Assembly (NCBI RefSeq): GCF_045679555.1
Contig: NC_092096.1
Location: 27,536,364 to 27,600,363 of the forward strand
Length of the DNA stretch: 64,000 nt
Direction of reading: 5' to 3'
Origin: Salvelinus alpinus
Lineage: Eukaryota; Chordata; Actinopteri; Salmoniformes; Salmonidae
In this document: positions 1 through 35,760 of the stretch, piece after piece
Layout of the letters: every line of letters begins with the position of its first letter
How positions within the stretch are numbered: the stretch's first letter is position 1
The notes under the pieces: generated by a model
Database searches by the model: none
What the model saw: only the letters and a program-made list of their open reading frames with translations
What the model was told of the DNA's origin: nothing
Made by a program: the position numbers and the translations under genes

Positions 1-251
1 AGCAAGCATTCCTCATGTCAGTTGTGATTAATCACTCTCGCTTCATATCGCCTTCTTCAGAACTTTCTCTCCCTCTCTAAATCTCTCTTTCCTTTTCATG
101 GTTGGTGTTTTTAATTGATTGTAGCTTTATATTTTAGCTGGTAACAGTCTCAGATTAAAATATGAATCAATTAACCACCATCATAAACCAATCCCTTCTC
201 AGAATCATGCTGGGGTTAATAAAATCAGAACTCCACCTGACCATAGCTGTA

Positions 252-743
252 CACTGAGTGTACAAAACATTACGAACAACTGCACTTCCCATGACATATA
301 CTGACCAGGTAAATCCAGGTGAAAACTATGATCCCTTATTGATGTCACCTGTTAAATCCACTTCAATCAGTGTAGATGAAGGGGAGGAGACAGGTTAAAG
401 AAGGATTTTCAAGCCTTGAGACAATTGAGACATGTATTGTGTATGTGTGCCATTTAAACGGGGTATGGTAGTAAGTGCCAGGCGCACCAGTTTGAGTGTG
501 TCAAGAACTGCAATGCTGCTGGTCATTTTTACACTCAACAGTTTCCTGTGTGTATCAAGAATGGTCCACCACTCAAAGGACATCCAGCCAACTTGACACA
601 ACTGTGGGAAGCATTGGAGTCAACATGGACCAGCATCCCTGTGGAATACTTTCAACACCCTGACAAATTGAGGCTGTTTTGAGGGCAAAAGGGGGTGAAA
701 CTCAATATTAGGAAGGTGTTCCTAATGTTTTGTACACTTAGTG
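252..743. mobile_element. TA-flanked MITE with ~27-bp inverted ends
   Basis: The ends are imperfect inverted repeats (left CACTGAGTGTACAAAACATT, right its near reverse complement) and both are flanked by TA, as expected for a Tc1/mariner-type non-autonomous element. There is no intact transposase. A second copy in opposite orientation lies at 59452-60268. This copy keeps the uninterrupted site (CACCTGTTAAATCCAC, about 343-358) into which another MITE inserted in the second copy. Confidence 0.75.
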
Positions 744-1500
744 TATGTCACCATTCCTGGTAGCAGGTGTAGCACGATTCCCAACGATTCTAAACGATTC
801 CCAGCATTCCAGCATAGTTCAATTTCTCTCACTCAGCAAAAGCTCCAGTTACTTGGGGAGAAAGAAAGAGATAGGTTTGGGGGGTCGAGTGAAAATTGAG
901 GCCAGAAAACCAGAAACGTACGATTAAACTGACACATGAAAGCTAGTAAGGTACTTCCAGTCTGTGTCTACTGCTCCGGCCTGGGTGGAAGTAGGAATAG
1001 CAGGTCCTAGGTCAGTTTGTATTTCCCTCCTATCGGTTTAACATTAGGAATTAGAATGAGTGAGTTGACCCTGGATCTGCATTTAATCTCAACCTCTGCC
1101 TGCATTGGGCCTTGACTGTGCTGCACCAAGACCTAACCACAGATACAGGATTTGATTTCCCAGTCCAAGTCTTGAACAATAGGAATTGAAGATAAAACTG
1201 ACCTGTGTTTAGGAGGAAACGTAGCTGAGCGATACCAGTGTATGGAGAACTGAGGCCGTTCTCTTCCAGGCAGGGACTTCCTCTCGGCAGTGTGCTAACA
1301 GTGGCTCCTCACAGAGGCCCCATTGTGTTCTGGGGCACCGTAGATTCCTCACCACACATGAAAGCCGCACATGCCAGAGTTTCACCTTATGAAAAGGAAG
1401 ACAAATATTTCTGAGTCACACTGCAGGTCTAATTAAGCCACGCACCCCTCTAGAAAAATAAAGGCTACTCTTGTTAGGGATAAAGATATTTCGTCCATTT
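744..1500. other. Intergenic, nothing recognised
   Basis: I see no conserved coding segment with splice sites, no RNA gene and no clear repeat boundary here. The short open frame at 745-927 has no recognisable content. Confidence 0.4.
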
Positions 1501-1581
1501 GGGTGCTTCTCTCTCTCTCTCTGTCCCTCTGTTTCTCTCTCTGTGTGTGTGTGTCTATCTGGTGTCTGTTGTTATAGCAGG

Positions 1582-1711
<130 letters not shown>

Positions 1712-1837
1712 AGTGTTCATGGTACGGGGTGGGTGCACAGCCCAAGTCCGAGTGACCAAAAGCAATCCGCTCCCCTCCGATCGTTCTCAGTTCTACCTTC
1801 ACACGCGCAAGGTAGGGCACACTGCTCTGGTCTGCCA

Positions 1838-1918
1838 GAGCACACACACCTACACACACCTACACACACCTATACACACCTACACACACCCACACATACA
1901 CACCTATACACACCCACC
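1838..1918. repeat. Imperfect CACACCTA-type short tandem repeat
   Basis: CACACACCTA-like units repeat with small variations (CCTA, CCTATA, CCCA), a degenerate CA-rich array close to the TG tract. Confidence 0.85.
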
Positions 1919-3420
1919 CTCTCTCTTCCCGGCACCCTGAGCAACCTCTCACCATTGGCCAGGTCCCCTAGCCCTCAGCATCTCCATCACGGCTGAAGGG
2001 ACCATTCAAGAAAACAGGAGACAGAGGTAAGCCTTCTGGGTGCTATCTTCACTATGGGTTATGGGTTTTAGTATGCAGGATTTGCAAGGCACTCTAGCAA
2101 AATGAACCCCTCTAAAAAGTGCTGTTCACAGGGGTTTGTGCAGTGCATGGACACGTTGGCTAATTGCTGATAGAGGTTTTGATATTCTATTTTTTTTATT
2201 GCTTTGGGATTTGTACATATATTCTTGGTTTGGATGTCTAGTGTCTGATCATATCAAGTAATTATATTTATTTATTGAGTGTTTCCCTATGTCTTGCTTA
2301 GTGCACAACTGGCTTGGTAATTGTGACCGTTCAGGTATGGGCGAGCAGGGGACTTCGAGGAGTAGAGACGGCACTTTTGACACGTCCCCAATTGGGACCT
2401 TAACATTTGATCCGATGTCAAATGTCATACTGAACAGAGCAGTGGCTGACATACTTTTTAGGGATGAAGTTAAGCATGTTCTTGATTGGATCCTTTAATT
2501 GGATTGTTAGCGCGTTGTATCAAGTGTTTTGATCCCTTCTAATAACCATTGGGGTTAAAGGGAAATTGGCACCCTGGATTGGAATCAGCAGGTTGAAGAG
2601 ATTGGAGATATTATATTTGGCAATTGGTCTATTCATATTTTGATCTAGTAACACTGGGACAATTTTGCCTGAATTTCAATTTACAGTAATTGATTGTACT
2701 TTTGGCTCGTCAGTTTTGCACAAATTAGTCTCACTGCTAATTTTGTGTATGTAAGTCTGTCAAAAATAAATCTGCTTTGCTTCCAGCTATTGGGAAGAAT
2801 AAGAAAAACTGTCAAATCACTGAATATCAGGAATGCCCAACGCAGAGCCAAGCAAAACACAGAGGCAGTCTGTAGGCTACACACACACACTGTGTGCTGT
2901 GATGGCGTGTATAAAAGCAAGCCTCTGTCTTTAGTATAGTCCCTCTTTCACCGTTGCCATGCGTTGTCATGGTTTCATGACATTATGAAAACTGACAGAT
3001 CCCAGACCTTCCTCAATGCACCAATAAAGAGTAGAAAGTGTGCTGTTATAAATAGCAGAGGTATAAAACCACATTTAGATGGCTCTCTACCTCATATCAA
3101 CAAATAATGGATTTATGACTAAAATAAGCTGTTATTCTTTTATCAGCACTCATCCCAAAAATAGAGACTCAATGTTCTTTCTGAAAGATAGGTGTGTTAG
3201 GTGTGTGTGTCTCTGTGAGGGTGGTGTTTGTGTGAGTCAGTGTTTAAGTGTATGTGTGTGTCTGCAAGTGTGTGTGTGCGCATTGAATGAAGGTTTTCCT
3301 TGCAGTCGTAACTCAGTACCATCCTGTCCACAAACCTCGGTGGAATTTCGAGTGTGAGTGCTGAGACAGGCCGGGACGTGGACTCATAAAGAACCTCTGT
3401 GAAGGCCGAGGGGGCGAGTC
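1919..3420. other. Intergenic, nothing recognised
   Basis: AT-rich sequence with short CA and TG stretches (2881-2892, 3190-3280). No gene, RNA gene or bounded repeat was identified. Confidence 0.4.
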
Positions 3421-3425
3421 AGCTC

Positions 3426-3439
3426 TTTCTCTCTCTCTC

Positions 3440-3471
<32 letters not shown>
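3426..3471. repeat. (TC)n microsatellite
   Basis: A TC tract with a single CG interruption. It begins a pyrimidine-rich stretch that continues to about 3650. Confidence 0.95.
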
Positions 3472-3551
3472 ACAGTGATATTTTCCCTCACTCTCTCCAG
3501 CTAACCCTGAGGGCCAGTGTCTCATCCACGTCTCTCGCACTTCTCTCTCTC

Positions 3552-3643
3552 TCCCCTCGCTCTCCGTTTCCCTGCCGGCCTAAAGGACTCTCTCTCTTCC
3601 CTCGCTCTCCGTTTCCCTGCCGGCCTAAAGGACTCTCTCTCTC
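3552..3643. repeat. 46-bp unit duplicated in tandem
   Basis: The motif CGCTCTCCGTTTCCCTGCCG followed by GCCTAAAGGACTCTCTCTCT occurs twice in succession (about 3557 and 3603), a two-copy minisatellite. Confidence 0.85.
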
Positions 3644-3992
3644 CTCTCGTTTTCCAGGGCCTTTTTTGACCGGCCTGTTTCAGTTCAGCCCAAAGTCAGG
3701 CCCTGTGTTGCTGTAGAGGCTGCACTCACACGTTGCTGTCTGGTCCTTCTACACATTACAGAATGTAGCTGTCAATGATCTACTGAACATCATTTAGACT
3801 GGCCTTTTCTTTTTCTGGGCTCAGTATCAACTTCACAGCCAACAGTCAGTCTGGAATGGACTATTTTATTTTAGTGTCCAGAGATAGTCCTCTATAACCT
3901 ACAGATGGTCGTGTCAGACATTGTTACTGTTTGTGTGGAGTGCGTGGGGAATTAAGTTTGAAGGCTAGCATCAAAGCTCTCGTCCAAGGGGG

Positions 3993-4241
<249 letters not shown>

Positions 4242-4778
4242 CGCACATGATAAATGATAAAGCACACATGATAAAGCACACATGATAAATGTTCACCAAT
4301 TCAAGTGAACAAAAACTTCTTATGATAACATATTCAAAATGTTGTGACATTTTCTAGTAGGGAATAAAAAACAATAGTGATTCAGCAGTAAGACAAAATG
4401 CCCCAAAAATGAACAGGGGGAAACAACCCATATTTCCCAGCACCTTGTAAACCAATGTGTTGGGAAGATTCAGCAAAAAAACATGTTCCCACGACACCAC
4501 TGAATATAATTGCAGGTACAGCAGCATTTACCAGATCAACTCTGACCCTTCACCTTTGACACACCACAGGCAGCCAATGATTAAAACCAAGATGGCCACC
4601 ACCTCTTACAACAGTAAGCTCCGGGCTTTAAGGAAGGAGGTTTCAGGGGAATTTGGGGAACTCATATTTAATCTATTTGGGCTGTCTGTACCTTGGCAAT
4701 GAATATTGAGTTCCCTGACCTCAAAAGTGTGTTCTACCAACCAAACGTCCAAACCAGACCCACAGCACACCCCTCCGT
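4242..4778. other. Intergenic, nothing recognised
   Basis: A short repeat of GCACACATGATAAA units (4250-4287) trails the GA tract. No coding or RNA feature was recognised. Confidence 0.4.
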
Positions 4779-5120
4779 TGGTAACGGAGTGATGCTGAGA
4801 CTCTTTCAAATCTGTCATACAAAACCAATGACTGCAAAGTTAAACAAACCATATGCACAAGGACTGCTTTTAATGATTTCCACACAACAACAAAAAACCT
4901 TTACTCGAAGAACATTGCAGATGCAAAATTTGGTAACAATGACTGTTTGTGCTGTTGGTGCCGCCATTCTGTTACCAAAGTTCTTCAAGTAAATGTGTTT
5001 TCATAAAAAATTCTGTGGAAATTGTTATAAGTCATCCAATGAGTTGAATGGGTTGTTTAACTTTACAATTACTGGTTTTTGTTTGACATACATTTTAGTC
5101 TCAGCATCACTCTGTTACCA
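4779..5120. mobile_element. MITE-like element with ~70-bp inverted repeats
   Basis: The left arm (about 4779-4851) starts TGGTAACGGAGTGATGCTGA. It reappears in reverse complement at about 5049-5120, ending GCATCACTCTGTTACCA. A second, inner inverted pair (GAAGAAC...TTTGGTAACA near 4907, and TGTTACCAAAGTTCTTC near 4970-4988) lies between the arms. There is no coding capacity. The superfamily is not determined. Confidence 0.65.
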
Positions 5121-5394
5121 TGAAATTGCCCTGCAGATACTGTAACATGGGCAAACAAATCCTTTTCCTTTGGATATGATTGGTTTCCATGGCTATTAGA
5201 GCTGTATCTAATGCAGAGATGTGACTTTCCAATGTGTGTGTTGGCGCTCTATGAAATTCAAAGGCTTGCATATACAGTATATGCATTGTAGGAATGCCAT
5301 GACATGTAGTGAAGACATAGCAACGACATTTGTGACTTCCTTTGTTGTCTCTGAAGATTGAGGATGGATGATACAGCCTTTGCCATACATTCTA

Positions 5395-6949
5395 CCGGTC
5401 AAATGTTTTAGAACACCTACTCATTCAAAGGTTTTTCTTTATTTTTAGTATTTTCTACATTGTAGAATAATAGTGAAGACACCAAAACTATGAAATAACA
5501 CGTATGGAATCATGTAGTAACCAAAAAAGTGTTAACAAATCAAAATATATTTTATTTTATCTTCAAATAGCCACCCTTTGCCTTGATGACAGCTTTGCAC
5601 ACTCTAAGCATTCTCTCAACCAGCTTCACCTGGATAGCTTTTCCAGCAGTCTTGAAGGAGATCCCACATATGCTGAGCACTTGTTGGCTGCTTTTCATTC
5701 ACTCTGCGGTCTGACTCATCCCAAACCATCTCAATTTGGTTGAGTTTGGGGGATTGTGGAGGCCAGGTCATTTGATGCAGCACTACATCACTCTCCTTCT
5801 TGGTCAAATAGCCCTTACACAGCCTGGAGTGGTGTTGGGTCATTGTCTTGTTGAAAAACAAATTATTGTCCCACTAAGCCCAAACCAGATGGGATGGCAT
5901 ATTGCTGCAGAATGCTGTGGTAGCCATGCTGGTTAATTGTGCCTTGAATTCTAAATAAATCACAGACAGTGTCACCAGCAAAGCACCTCAACAACATAAC
6001 ACCTCCTCCTCCATGCTTTACGGTGGGAACCAGACATGCGGAGATCATCCGTTCACCCGCACCGTGTCTCACAAAGACACAGCAGTTGGAACCAAAATTC
6101 TCAAATTTGGACACCAGACCAAAGGACAAATTTCCACTGGTCTAATGTCCATTGCTTGTGTTTCTTGGCCCAAGCAAGTCTCTTCTTATTATTGGTGTCA
6201 TTTAGTAGGGGTTTCTTTGCAGCAATTAGACCATGAAGGCCTGATTCACGCAGTCTCCTCTGAACAGTTGATGTTGAGATGTGTCTGTTACTTGAACTCT
6301 GTGAAGCATTTATTTGGACTGCAATTTGTTCATTAGAGGCTGATAACTCTAATGAACTTATTCTCTGCAGCAGAGGTAACTCTGGGTCTTCAATTCCTGT
6401 GGTGGTCCTCATGAGAGCCAGTTTCATCACAGCGCTTGATGGTTTTTGCGACTACACTTGAAGAAACTTTAAAAGTTCTTGAAATGTTCCGTATTGACTG
6501 ACCTTCATGTTTTAAAGTATTGATGGACTGTCATTTCTCTTTGCTTATTTGAGCTGTTCTTGCCATAATATGGACTTGATCTTTTACCAAATAGGGCTAA
6601 CTTCTGTATATGCTCAAACGCATTAAGAAGAAATTCCACAAATTAACTTTTAAGAAGGCACACCTGTTAATTGAAATGCATTCCAGGTGACTACCTCATA
6701 AAGCTGGTTGAGAGAATGCCAAGAATGTGCAAAGCTGTCATCAAGGCAAAGGGTGGCTATTTGAAGAATCTCAAATATAAAATATATTTTGATTTGTTTA
6801 ACACTTTTTGGGTTATTACATTATTCAATATGTGTTATTTCATAGTGTTGATGTCTTCACTATGATTCTACTATGTAGAACATCATAAAAAGTAAAAAAA
6901 TAAGAAAAACCCTTTAATGAGTAGGTGTTCAAAATTTGGACTGGTAGTG
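5395..6949 (-). mobile_element. Tc1-like transposon, degenerate
   Basis: TA-flanked ends (left CCGGTCAAATGTTTTAGAAC; right ending TTTGGACTGGTAGTG) are inverted repeats typical of fish Tc1 elements. Broken transposase frames run on the minus strand (about 6430 to 5616). The N-terminal helix-turn-helix region is legible, but the first catalytic block reads LWSGVQI where LWSDE is expected, so the enzyme is dead. No gene lies nearby until the epyc first coding exon at 7211. Confidence 0.85.
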
Positions 6950-7217
6950 TAAATGCCCACTAATTTCTTATGGTTGGTTCATAAGATTATGCTAATGTTT
7001 GAATCTAAGCCTCAGTAAAAAAAATATTAAAATCCCTTTTCCTCAGTAAAATAAAATATACTGAAGGTTTAATCAATATGTCTTCTTTGTGTACTATGAA
7101 CGCTTCATCAAATGTTTCTTTATCAGTGTTCAGGTTGGGTTCAGGGTTCATGATCTCACTCTCTGTGTTCAGTGCTTGGTTGACATATCTCTCGTGTCCT
7201 GTGTTTCCAGGTGGACT

Positions 7218-30487
<23,270 letters not shown>

Positions 30488-31562
30488 CCACACACTGATC
30501 AATACACACATCTTTACACAGCTCAACTCATTGTCAACGAGACATATGTACATACCATACACACTTACCTACTGGACAGATCCTAAAAGTTGTCCAGTCT
30601 CAGTTCAATTGCAATCTGCACATACAGTAAACACCGGAACACACTACCTACCTTCCCTAATTTAAGTCTGATCAGTTGTTGATCGCATACATAACACACA
30701 GTGAGCGAGATGGTGTGTATCTCTCATTCCTACACACACACAAATACACACCAGATAACTTTTTGTCAAAAGCCAAACTGTTCAGCAACATGAAGCAAAC
30801 AAAAAGACAATGAAAATGTGACATTTTATTGATCCAACAATCAAACATTGTCTCATGTCTGTTCATGACTGGCAATGACAACCAGTAATATTGTTTAAAT
30901 ATGTTTTTGTAAAGGAAAAAAAAGTATATTACAGAAATCTAACACTATTTTTTAAAAACAATTATACTAGCATAAACGAATTGAAGCTTACTGGAACGCT
31001 AAATTGAATATCAATGCAATAAAAGAAGCAATTAAACAAGCATTTGTAAAGTCTGTACTGTAATATAAAAATATATTCTGAAGTCACTTTTTTTTTTACA
31101 TGAACTGCAATATTTGGCATATTACATTTCAAAGTTCTTGTTATGACCACAATAGCCTATAATAAAGACCAAGACTATTGTATGACGGGGGGGGGGGGTA
31201 TGTTGGGTGTGGATGGGGTTAATAAGAAGAAACAGTGCTTTGTATGGAAATACCACAATTGAATAAAGTTGTTTTGATGACCTCAATGGCTTAACATTTT
31301 AATTGAAAATTGACCGGTAAGGTGTGTAACTGCAAACTGATTTTGAAATGAACTGATTGAGTACAACTGTTTAGGCAGTTAATGTTCAAATACTTCGAGC
31401 CCAGATAACAATAGGCATACAGGTATCTCTGAACAGCAATACAAAAAGGATTTGTCATTGAAAACTTTGTACATTCATAGAAAATAAAACCAATACAAAT
31501 GATATCCAATTACTTTCCAATTGAATAGTCTAGTCTAGTGTAAACAAACATGAAATTGTTCT
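30488..31562. other. Convergent 3' UTR region of epyc and the Myb/SANT gene
   Basis: AATAAA occurs on the plus strand at 31161 and 31262, suitable for epyc. On the minus strand AATAAA occurs at 30830-30825, about 730 bases beyond the stop of the Myb/SANT gene. If these signals are used, the two 3' UTRs overlap by several hundred bases. No repeat boundary interrupts the region; a poly(G) run sits at about 31186-31198. Confidence 0.5.
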
Positions 31563-34251
31563 TCACATACGTTCAACCAACTTTTCAAACATCTTGAGGA
31601 ATCTCTCGGTTCTTTCCAACGACCCAACGACCCTCTGTCCTCCTGTTTTACAGCTTTGTCCTTCCGCACCGTTCTCCTCCGCTGCTCTACCCTCCGCCAG
31701 TAGAACTCTGTCTCTGTCCACAGCCAGCCTGTCTCTGGCCACCTGCGCTTTCTCCTTCTCTATCAGCCCCCTCTCCCTCTCCACCGCTGCCTTCTCCCTC
31801 TCCAGTTGGGCACGCTCCCGGTCCAGGTTGGCCATCTCTCGTTCCAGCCCTGCTTGCTCTCTCTCCAGCGCCATCCGCTCTCTCCCCATCACCTCTCGCT
31901 CGCCCTCCAATGCCGCCCGTTCGGTCTCCAGGGTCGCCCTCTCGGTGTCCATCTCATCCAGGTCGCAGTGCATCCCCATCACCCCTATTCCGCCTATCAT
32001 GGATCTCTTCCTGGGCCGGGCGTCAGGGAGAAAATCACTGTCGCTAGTGCCCGGGGGGAGTGGGCCGATGATGGGGGCTGAGCCTGCCAGACGCCCCTCC
32101 ATTGCGTCACTCATCAGATCGTACCAACGCCAACTGTGGGGGAACACCTGCACCCCTGGGGGAGGGTACTTCAGCTCCTGTCCCCAAAAGAAGGATAAAC
32201 AGTATTAGTAGGTAGTCAGATAATGAAGGATTTGATGAATAGTTGAGTAGACGTTAGGCTTGGACAAAGTAGTAGGCACAGGATGTCTCTAGGGCAGGGT
32301 TATTTAGAACTTTACAAGGATGCCTATTAAAAGGGTCAATTTCAGAGGTTTCCATCCTGAGGTACACCGCATGGCCAAAAGTATGTGGACACCTCTTCAT
32401 ATTAGCAGATTCTGCCATTTCAGCCACACCTGTTGCTGACATGTGTATAAAATCAAGCACACAGCCATGCAATTTCCATAGACAAACATTGGTAGTAGAA
32501 TGGACTTACTGAAGAGCTCTGTGACTTTCAACGTGTCACTGTCATAGGATGCCACCTTCCCAACAGGTCAGTTCGTCAAATTTCTGCCCTGGTCAACTGA
32601 AAGTGCTGCTACTGTGAAATGGAAACATCTAGGAGCAACAACGGCTAAGCCGCGAAGTGGTAGGCCACACAAGCTCACAGAACAGGACCGTCGAGTGCTA
32701 AAAAACGTATCATGTAAAAATCGCCTATCCTCGGTTGTGACGCTCAATACAGAGTTCCAAAATGCCCCTGGAAGCAATGTCAGCACAAGAACTGTTTGTC
32801 GGGAGTTTCATGAAATGGGTCTCCATGGCCGTGCAGCCGCACACTAGCCTAAGATCACCATGCGCAATGTCAGGCATCGACTGGAGTTGTGTAAAGCTTG
32901 AAGTCACTGGACTCTGGAGCAGTGGAAATGCATTCTCTGGAGAGATTAATCCCGCTTCACCATCTGGCAGGCAGACGGACAGGTTTGGCGGATGCCAGGA
33001 GAACGCATCCTGCCCCAATGCATAGTTCCAACTATAAAGTTTGGTGGAGCAGGAATAATGGTCTGGGGCTGTTTTTTTATGGTTCGGGCTTGGCCCCTTA
33101 GTTCCAGTGAAGGGAAAACTTAACACTACAGCATACAATGACATTCTAGACGATTCTGTTCTTCCAGGTTTGTGGCAACAGTTTAGGGAAGGCCCTTTCC
33201 TGTTTCAGCATGACAATGCCCCCATGCACAAAGCAAGGTCCATACAGAAATCGTTTGTTGAGATCAGTGTGGAAGAACTTGACTGGCCTGCACAGAGCCC
33301 TGACCTCAACCCCATCGAACACCTTTGGGATGAATTGGAATGCAGACTGCGAGCCAGGCCTAATCGGCCAACATCAGTGCCCACCCTCACTAATGCTCGT
33401 GGCTGAATTGAAGCAAGTCCCCACAGCAATGTTCCAACATCTAGTGAAGAGCCTTCCCAGAAGAGTGGAGGCTGTTATAGTAGCAAAGGGGGACCAACTC
33501 CATGTTTGACAAGCAGGTGTCCACATACTTTTGGATATGTAGTGTATGTAGGATGCAATTGCTACCTTGTATCTCTTCTTCAGATTTTCCCATTTTTTCA
33601 TTGCCTGACTGGCAGTCATCTTCCCCTGCAAGCCCATGTGTTTGAGGATAGCCCTGCAACAAAAAAGGTACACAAACAATGATCATTTCGATTTCAAAAC
33701 ACACATTGACTCGTCTCAATGACAGGTAAAATGAAAAAACGTATCTAACAAAACGTGTACTGGGAGGATCTCGGGTAAGTATCTCTCACCTCCAGGCCAG
33801 TCGAGAGGCATTTCTCCTCCCCGTAAACATGTAGCGATTTGATACGCGCAATTTCACAAAGTCCATTGTTTCATATTCAGACACTGAAATAAATAAATAT
33901 TTGTTTTAAATCACTACATGCACAATGTAATTGAAATTAAATAACATTCACATTTTGACTAATAGGACAAATGTGGATCGCACCGTCTGATGCCAACGCA
34001 CGCATCTGCTCGAACAAGTATTCGAGACAAGGCGCCATGATGTCCCCTTTGTAGGTAACGTTAGCTAGCTTTCTTGCTAATTAGCTCGGAGTTCCTTACT
34101 TCATTTGTAGTCCGAAATAAACATATAAAGAATAAATTGACTACTTACATTTGTATGTGTATTCTGAATTCACTTTCTTTTTACTTTTCTTTTTTGCATT
34201 ATTAGAATATAGCGGTAGCGTGTGTTCGATGTTTTCCATTGTAGCATCCAT
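31563..34251 (-). CDS. Myb/SANT-like DNA-binding protein with coiled coil
   Basis: Four coding exons on the minus strand joined in phase: 34251-34149, 33883-33790, 33653-33566, 32177-31563, 299 aa. The start [15 protein letters not shown] is chosen because it opens a frame ending in a GTAAGT donor; a Lys-rich patch follows (possible nuclear signal). The Myb/SANT-like (MADF-like) domain spans about residues 45-125 across all junctions: [20 protein letters not shown], then [18 protein letters not shown], then [20 protein letters not shown]. Residues about 170-265 are an almost continuous Glu/Arg-rich helix ([18 protein letters not shown]), likely a coiled coil. Such genes are typically nuclear DNA-binding proteins, some derived from transposon-associated Myb proteins (family knowledge). 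I cannot assign an ortholog. A Tc1 element fills the last intron. Confidence 0.85.
32365..33544 (+). mobile_element. Tc1-like transposon in the Myb/SANT intron
   Basis: TA-flanked inverted ends (CACCGCATGGCCAAAAGTAT; right end ATACTTTTGGATATGTAGTG). Transposase pieces on the plus strand: [17 protein letters not shown] (helix-turn-helix) and [11 protein letters not shown] plus [13 protein letters not shown] (second and third catalytic blocks). The frame is broken between 32847 and 33107. A sister copy in opposite orientation lies at 42190-43359. Confidence 0.9.
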
Positions 34252-34544
34252 GTTAGCTAGCACTGCGAAGGGACCACAACGGAGTGCACTTCGTCTCTTC
34301 CGCCCTTCGTCTCTTCTTCTTCGTGTTGGTTTCCGGCCGCAGACTAGTCGCATCTAGGCATATTGCTTCCACCCACAGTCAGACTGTGCACACGCACCAC
34401 ATACTACCATTCCTCACCTCACATTCGCAAGTGCCACTGCCTACATCAGAACGTTTTATTACTAAAGCTGTAAGATATGCAGCGGGTCACAGTCTAGCTA
34501 GCGGCTCAGGTACATATTTAGGACGAATTTTGTGTTATCCACAT

Positions 34545-35700
34545 ATCAAATCAAACTTTATTTGTCACATGCGCCGAATACAACAAGTGTAGACCTTACC
34601 GTGAAATGCTTGCTTACAAGCCCTAACCCTAACCCAGCAGTGCAGTTCAAGAAGAGTTAAGAAAATATTTACCAAATAAACTAAAGTAAAAATAATAAAA
34701 AGTAACACAATAACGAGGCTATATACAGGGGGTACAGGTTAGAGGTAATTTGTACATGTAGGTAAGGGTGAAGTGACTATACATAGATAATAAACAGCTA
34801 GTAGCAGCATTGTACAAAACAAATGGGGGGGGGGGTCAATGTAATAGTCCAGTGGCCATTTGATTAATTGTTCAGCAGTCTTACGGCTTGGGGGTAGAAG
34901 CTGTAAAGGAGCCTTTTGGTGCTAGACTTGGCGCTCCAGTACCGCTTGCCGTTTAGTAACAGAGAAAACAGTCTATGACTTGGGTGACTGGAGTCTCTGA
35001 CAAACAGAAAATATATCAATAAGGGATCATAGCTTCAACCTGGTCAGTCTATGTCATGGAAAGAGCAGGTGTTCCTAATGTTTTGTATACACACAGAGAT
35101 GCAGCCAAACAAATGCTTGACCTGCAGATGAGTATGAGGGGGGTGTTTCTGTAGAAAAGCCAACGATAAAGGCTTGCACTCCTTTTTTTATTCGTGTTAC
35201 GCTGTTGCTAGTAGGTGCACTTGATTCAGAACCCCTGTGGACCAGGTAAGCAAAGTGTTCCCAATTTGAACCATTTGTCTGAAAACACAAACTCCCCCTA
35301 CCTGGCGGACCGGAAGATCTGTGGCTAGTCCGGTGGCCATTTGATTAATTGTTCAGAAGTCTTATGGCTTGGGGGTAGAAGCTGTTAAGGAGCCTTTTGG
35401 TGCTAGACTTGGCGCTCCGGTACCGCTTGCCGTGCGGTAGCAGAGAAAACAGTCTATGACTTGGGTGACTGGAGTCGCTGACAATTTTATGGGCTTTCCT
35501 CTGACACCGCCTATTATATTGGTCATGGATTGCAGGAAACTTGGCCCCAGGGATGTAATGGGCCATACGCACTACCCTCTGTAGAGCCTTACAGTCAGAT
35601 GCCGAGCAGTTGCCATACCAGGCCTTGTTCAATGCAACCGGTCAAGATGCTCTCGATGGTGCAGCTGTAGAACATTTTGAGGATCTGGGGACCCATGCCA
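34545..35700 (-). mobile_element. 3' end of an L2/CR1-like LINE, rearranged
   Basis: The 3' tail (ATCAAATCAAACTTTATTTG, CACATGCGCCGAATACAACA on the plus strand) and C-terminal reverse-transcriptase coding (AWYGNCSASDCKALQ, SHPSHRLFSLLPHGKRYRSA on the minus strand) match the LINE at 54540-59390. A 150-bp block (GTGGCCATTTGATTAATTGT...) occurs twice, at 34850 and 35330. Between the copies lies an end of the MITE seen at 252-743 (TCCTAATGTTTTGTATAC near 35073-35090) and unknown sequence. Confidence 0.85.
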
Positions 35701-35760
35701 AATCTTTTCAGTCTCCTGAGGGGGAAAAGGTTTTGTCATGCCCTCTTCACATATCCACTG

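Noticed and set aside
31806-32208. Plus-strand open frames opposite the coiled-coil exon (31594-32208)
   Set aside because: Antisense shadows of the Glu/Arg-rich exon on the minus strand, which has consistent splice phases.
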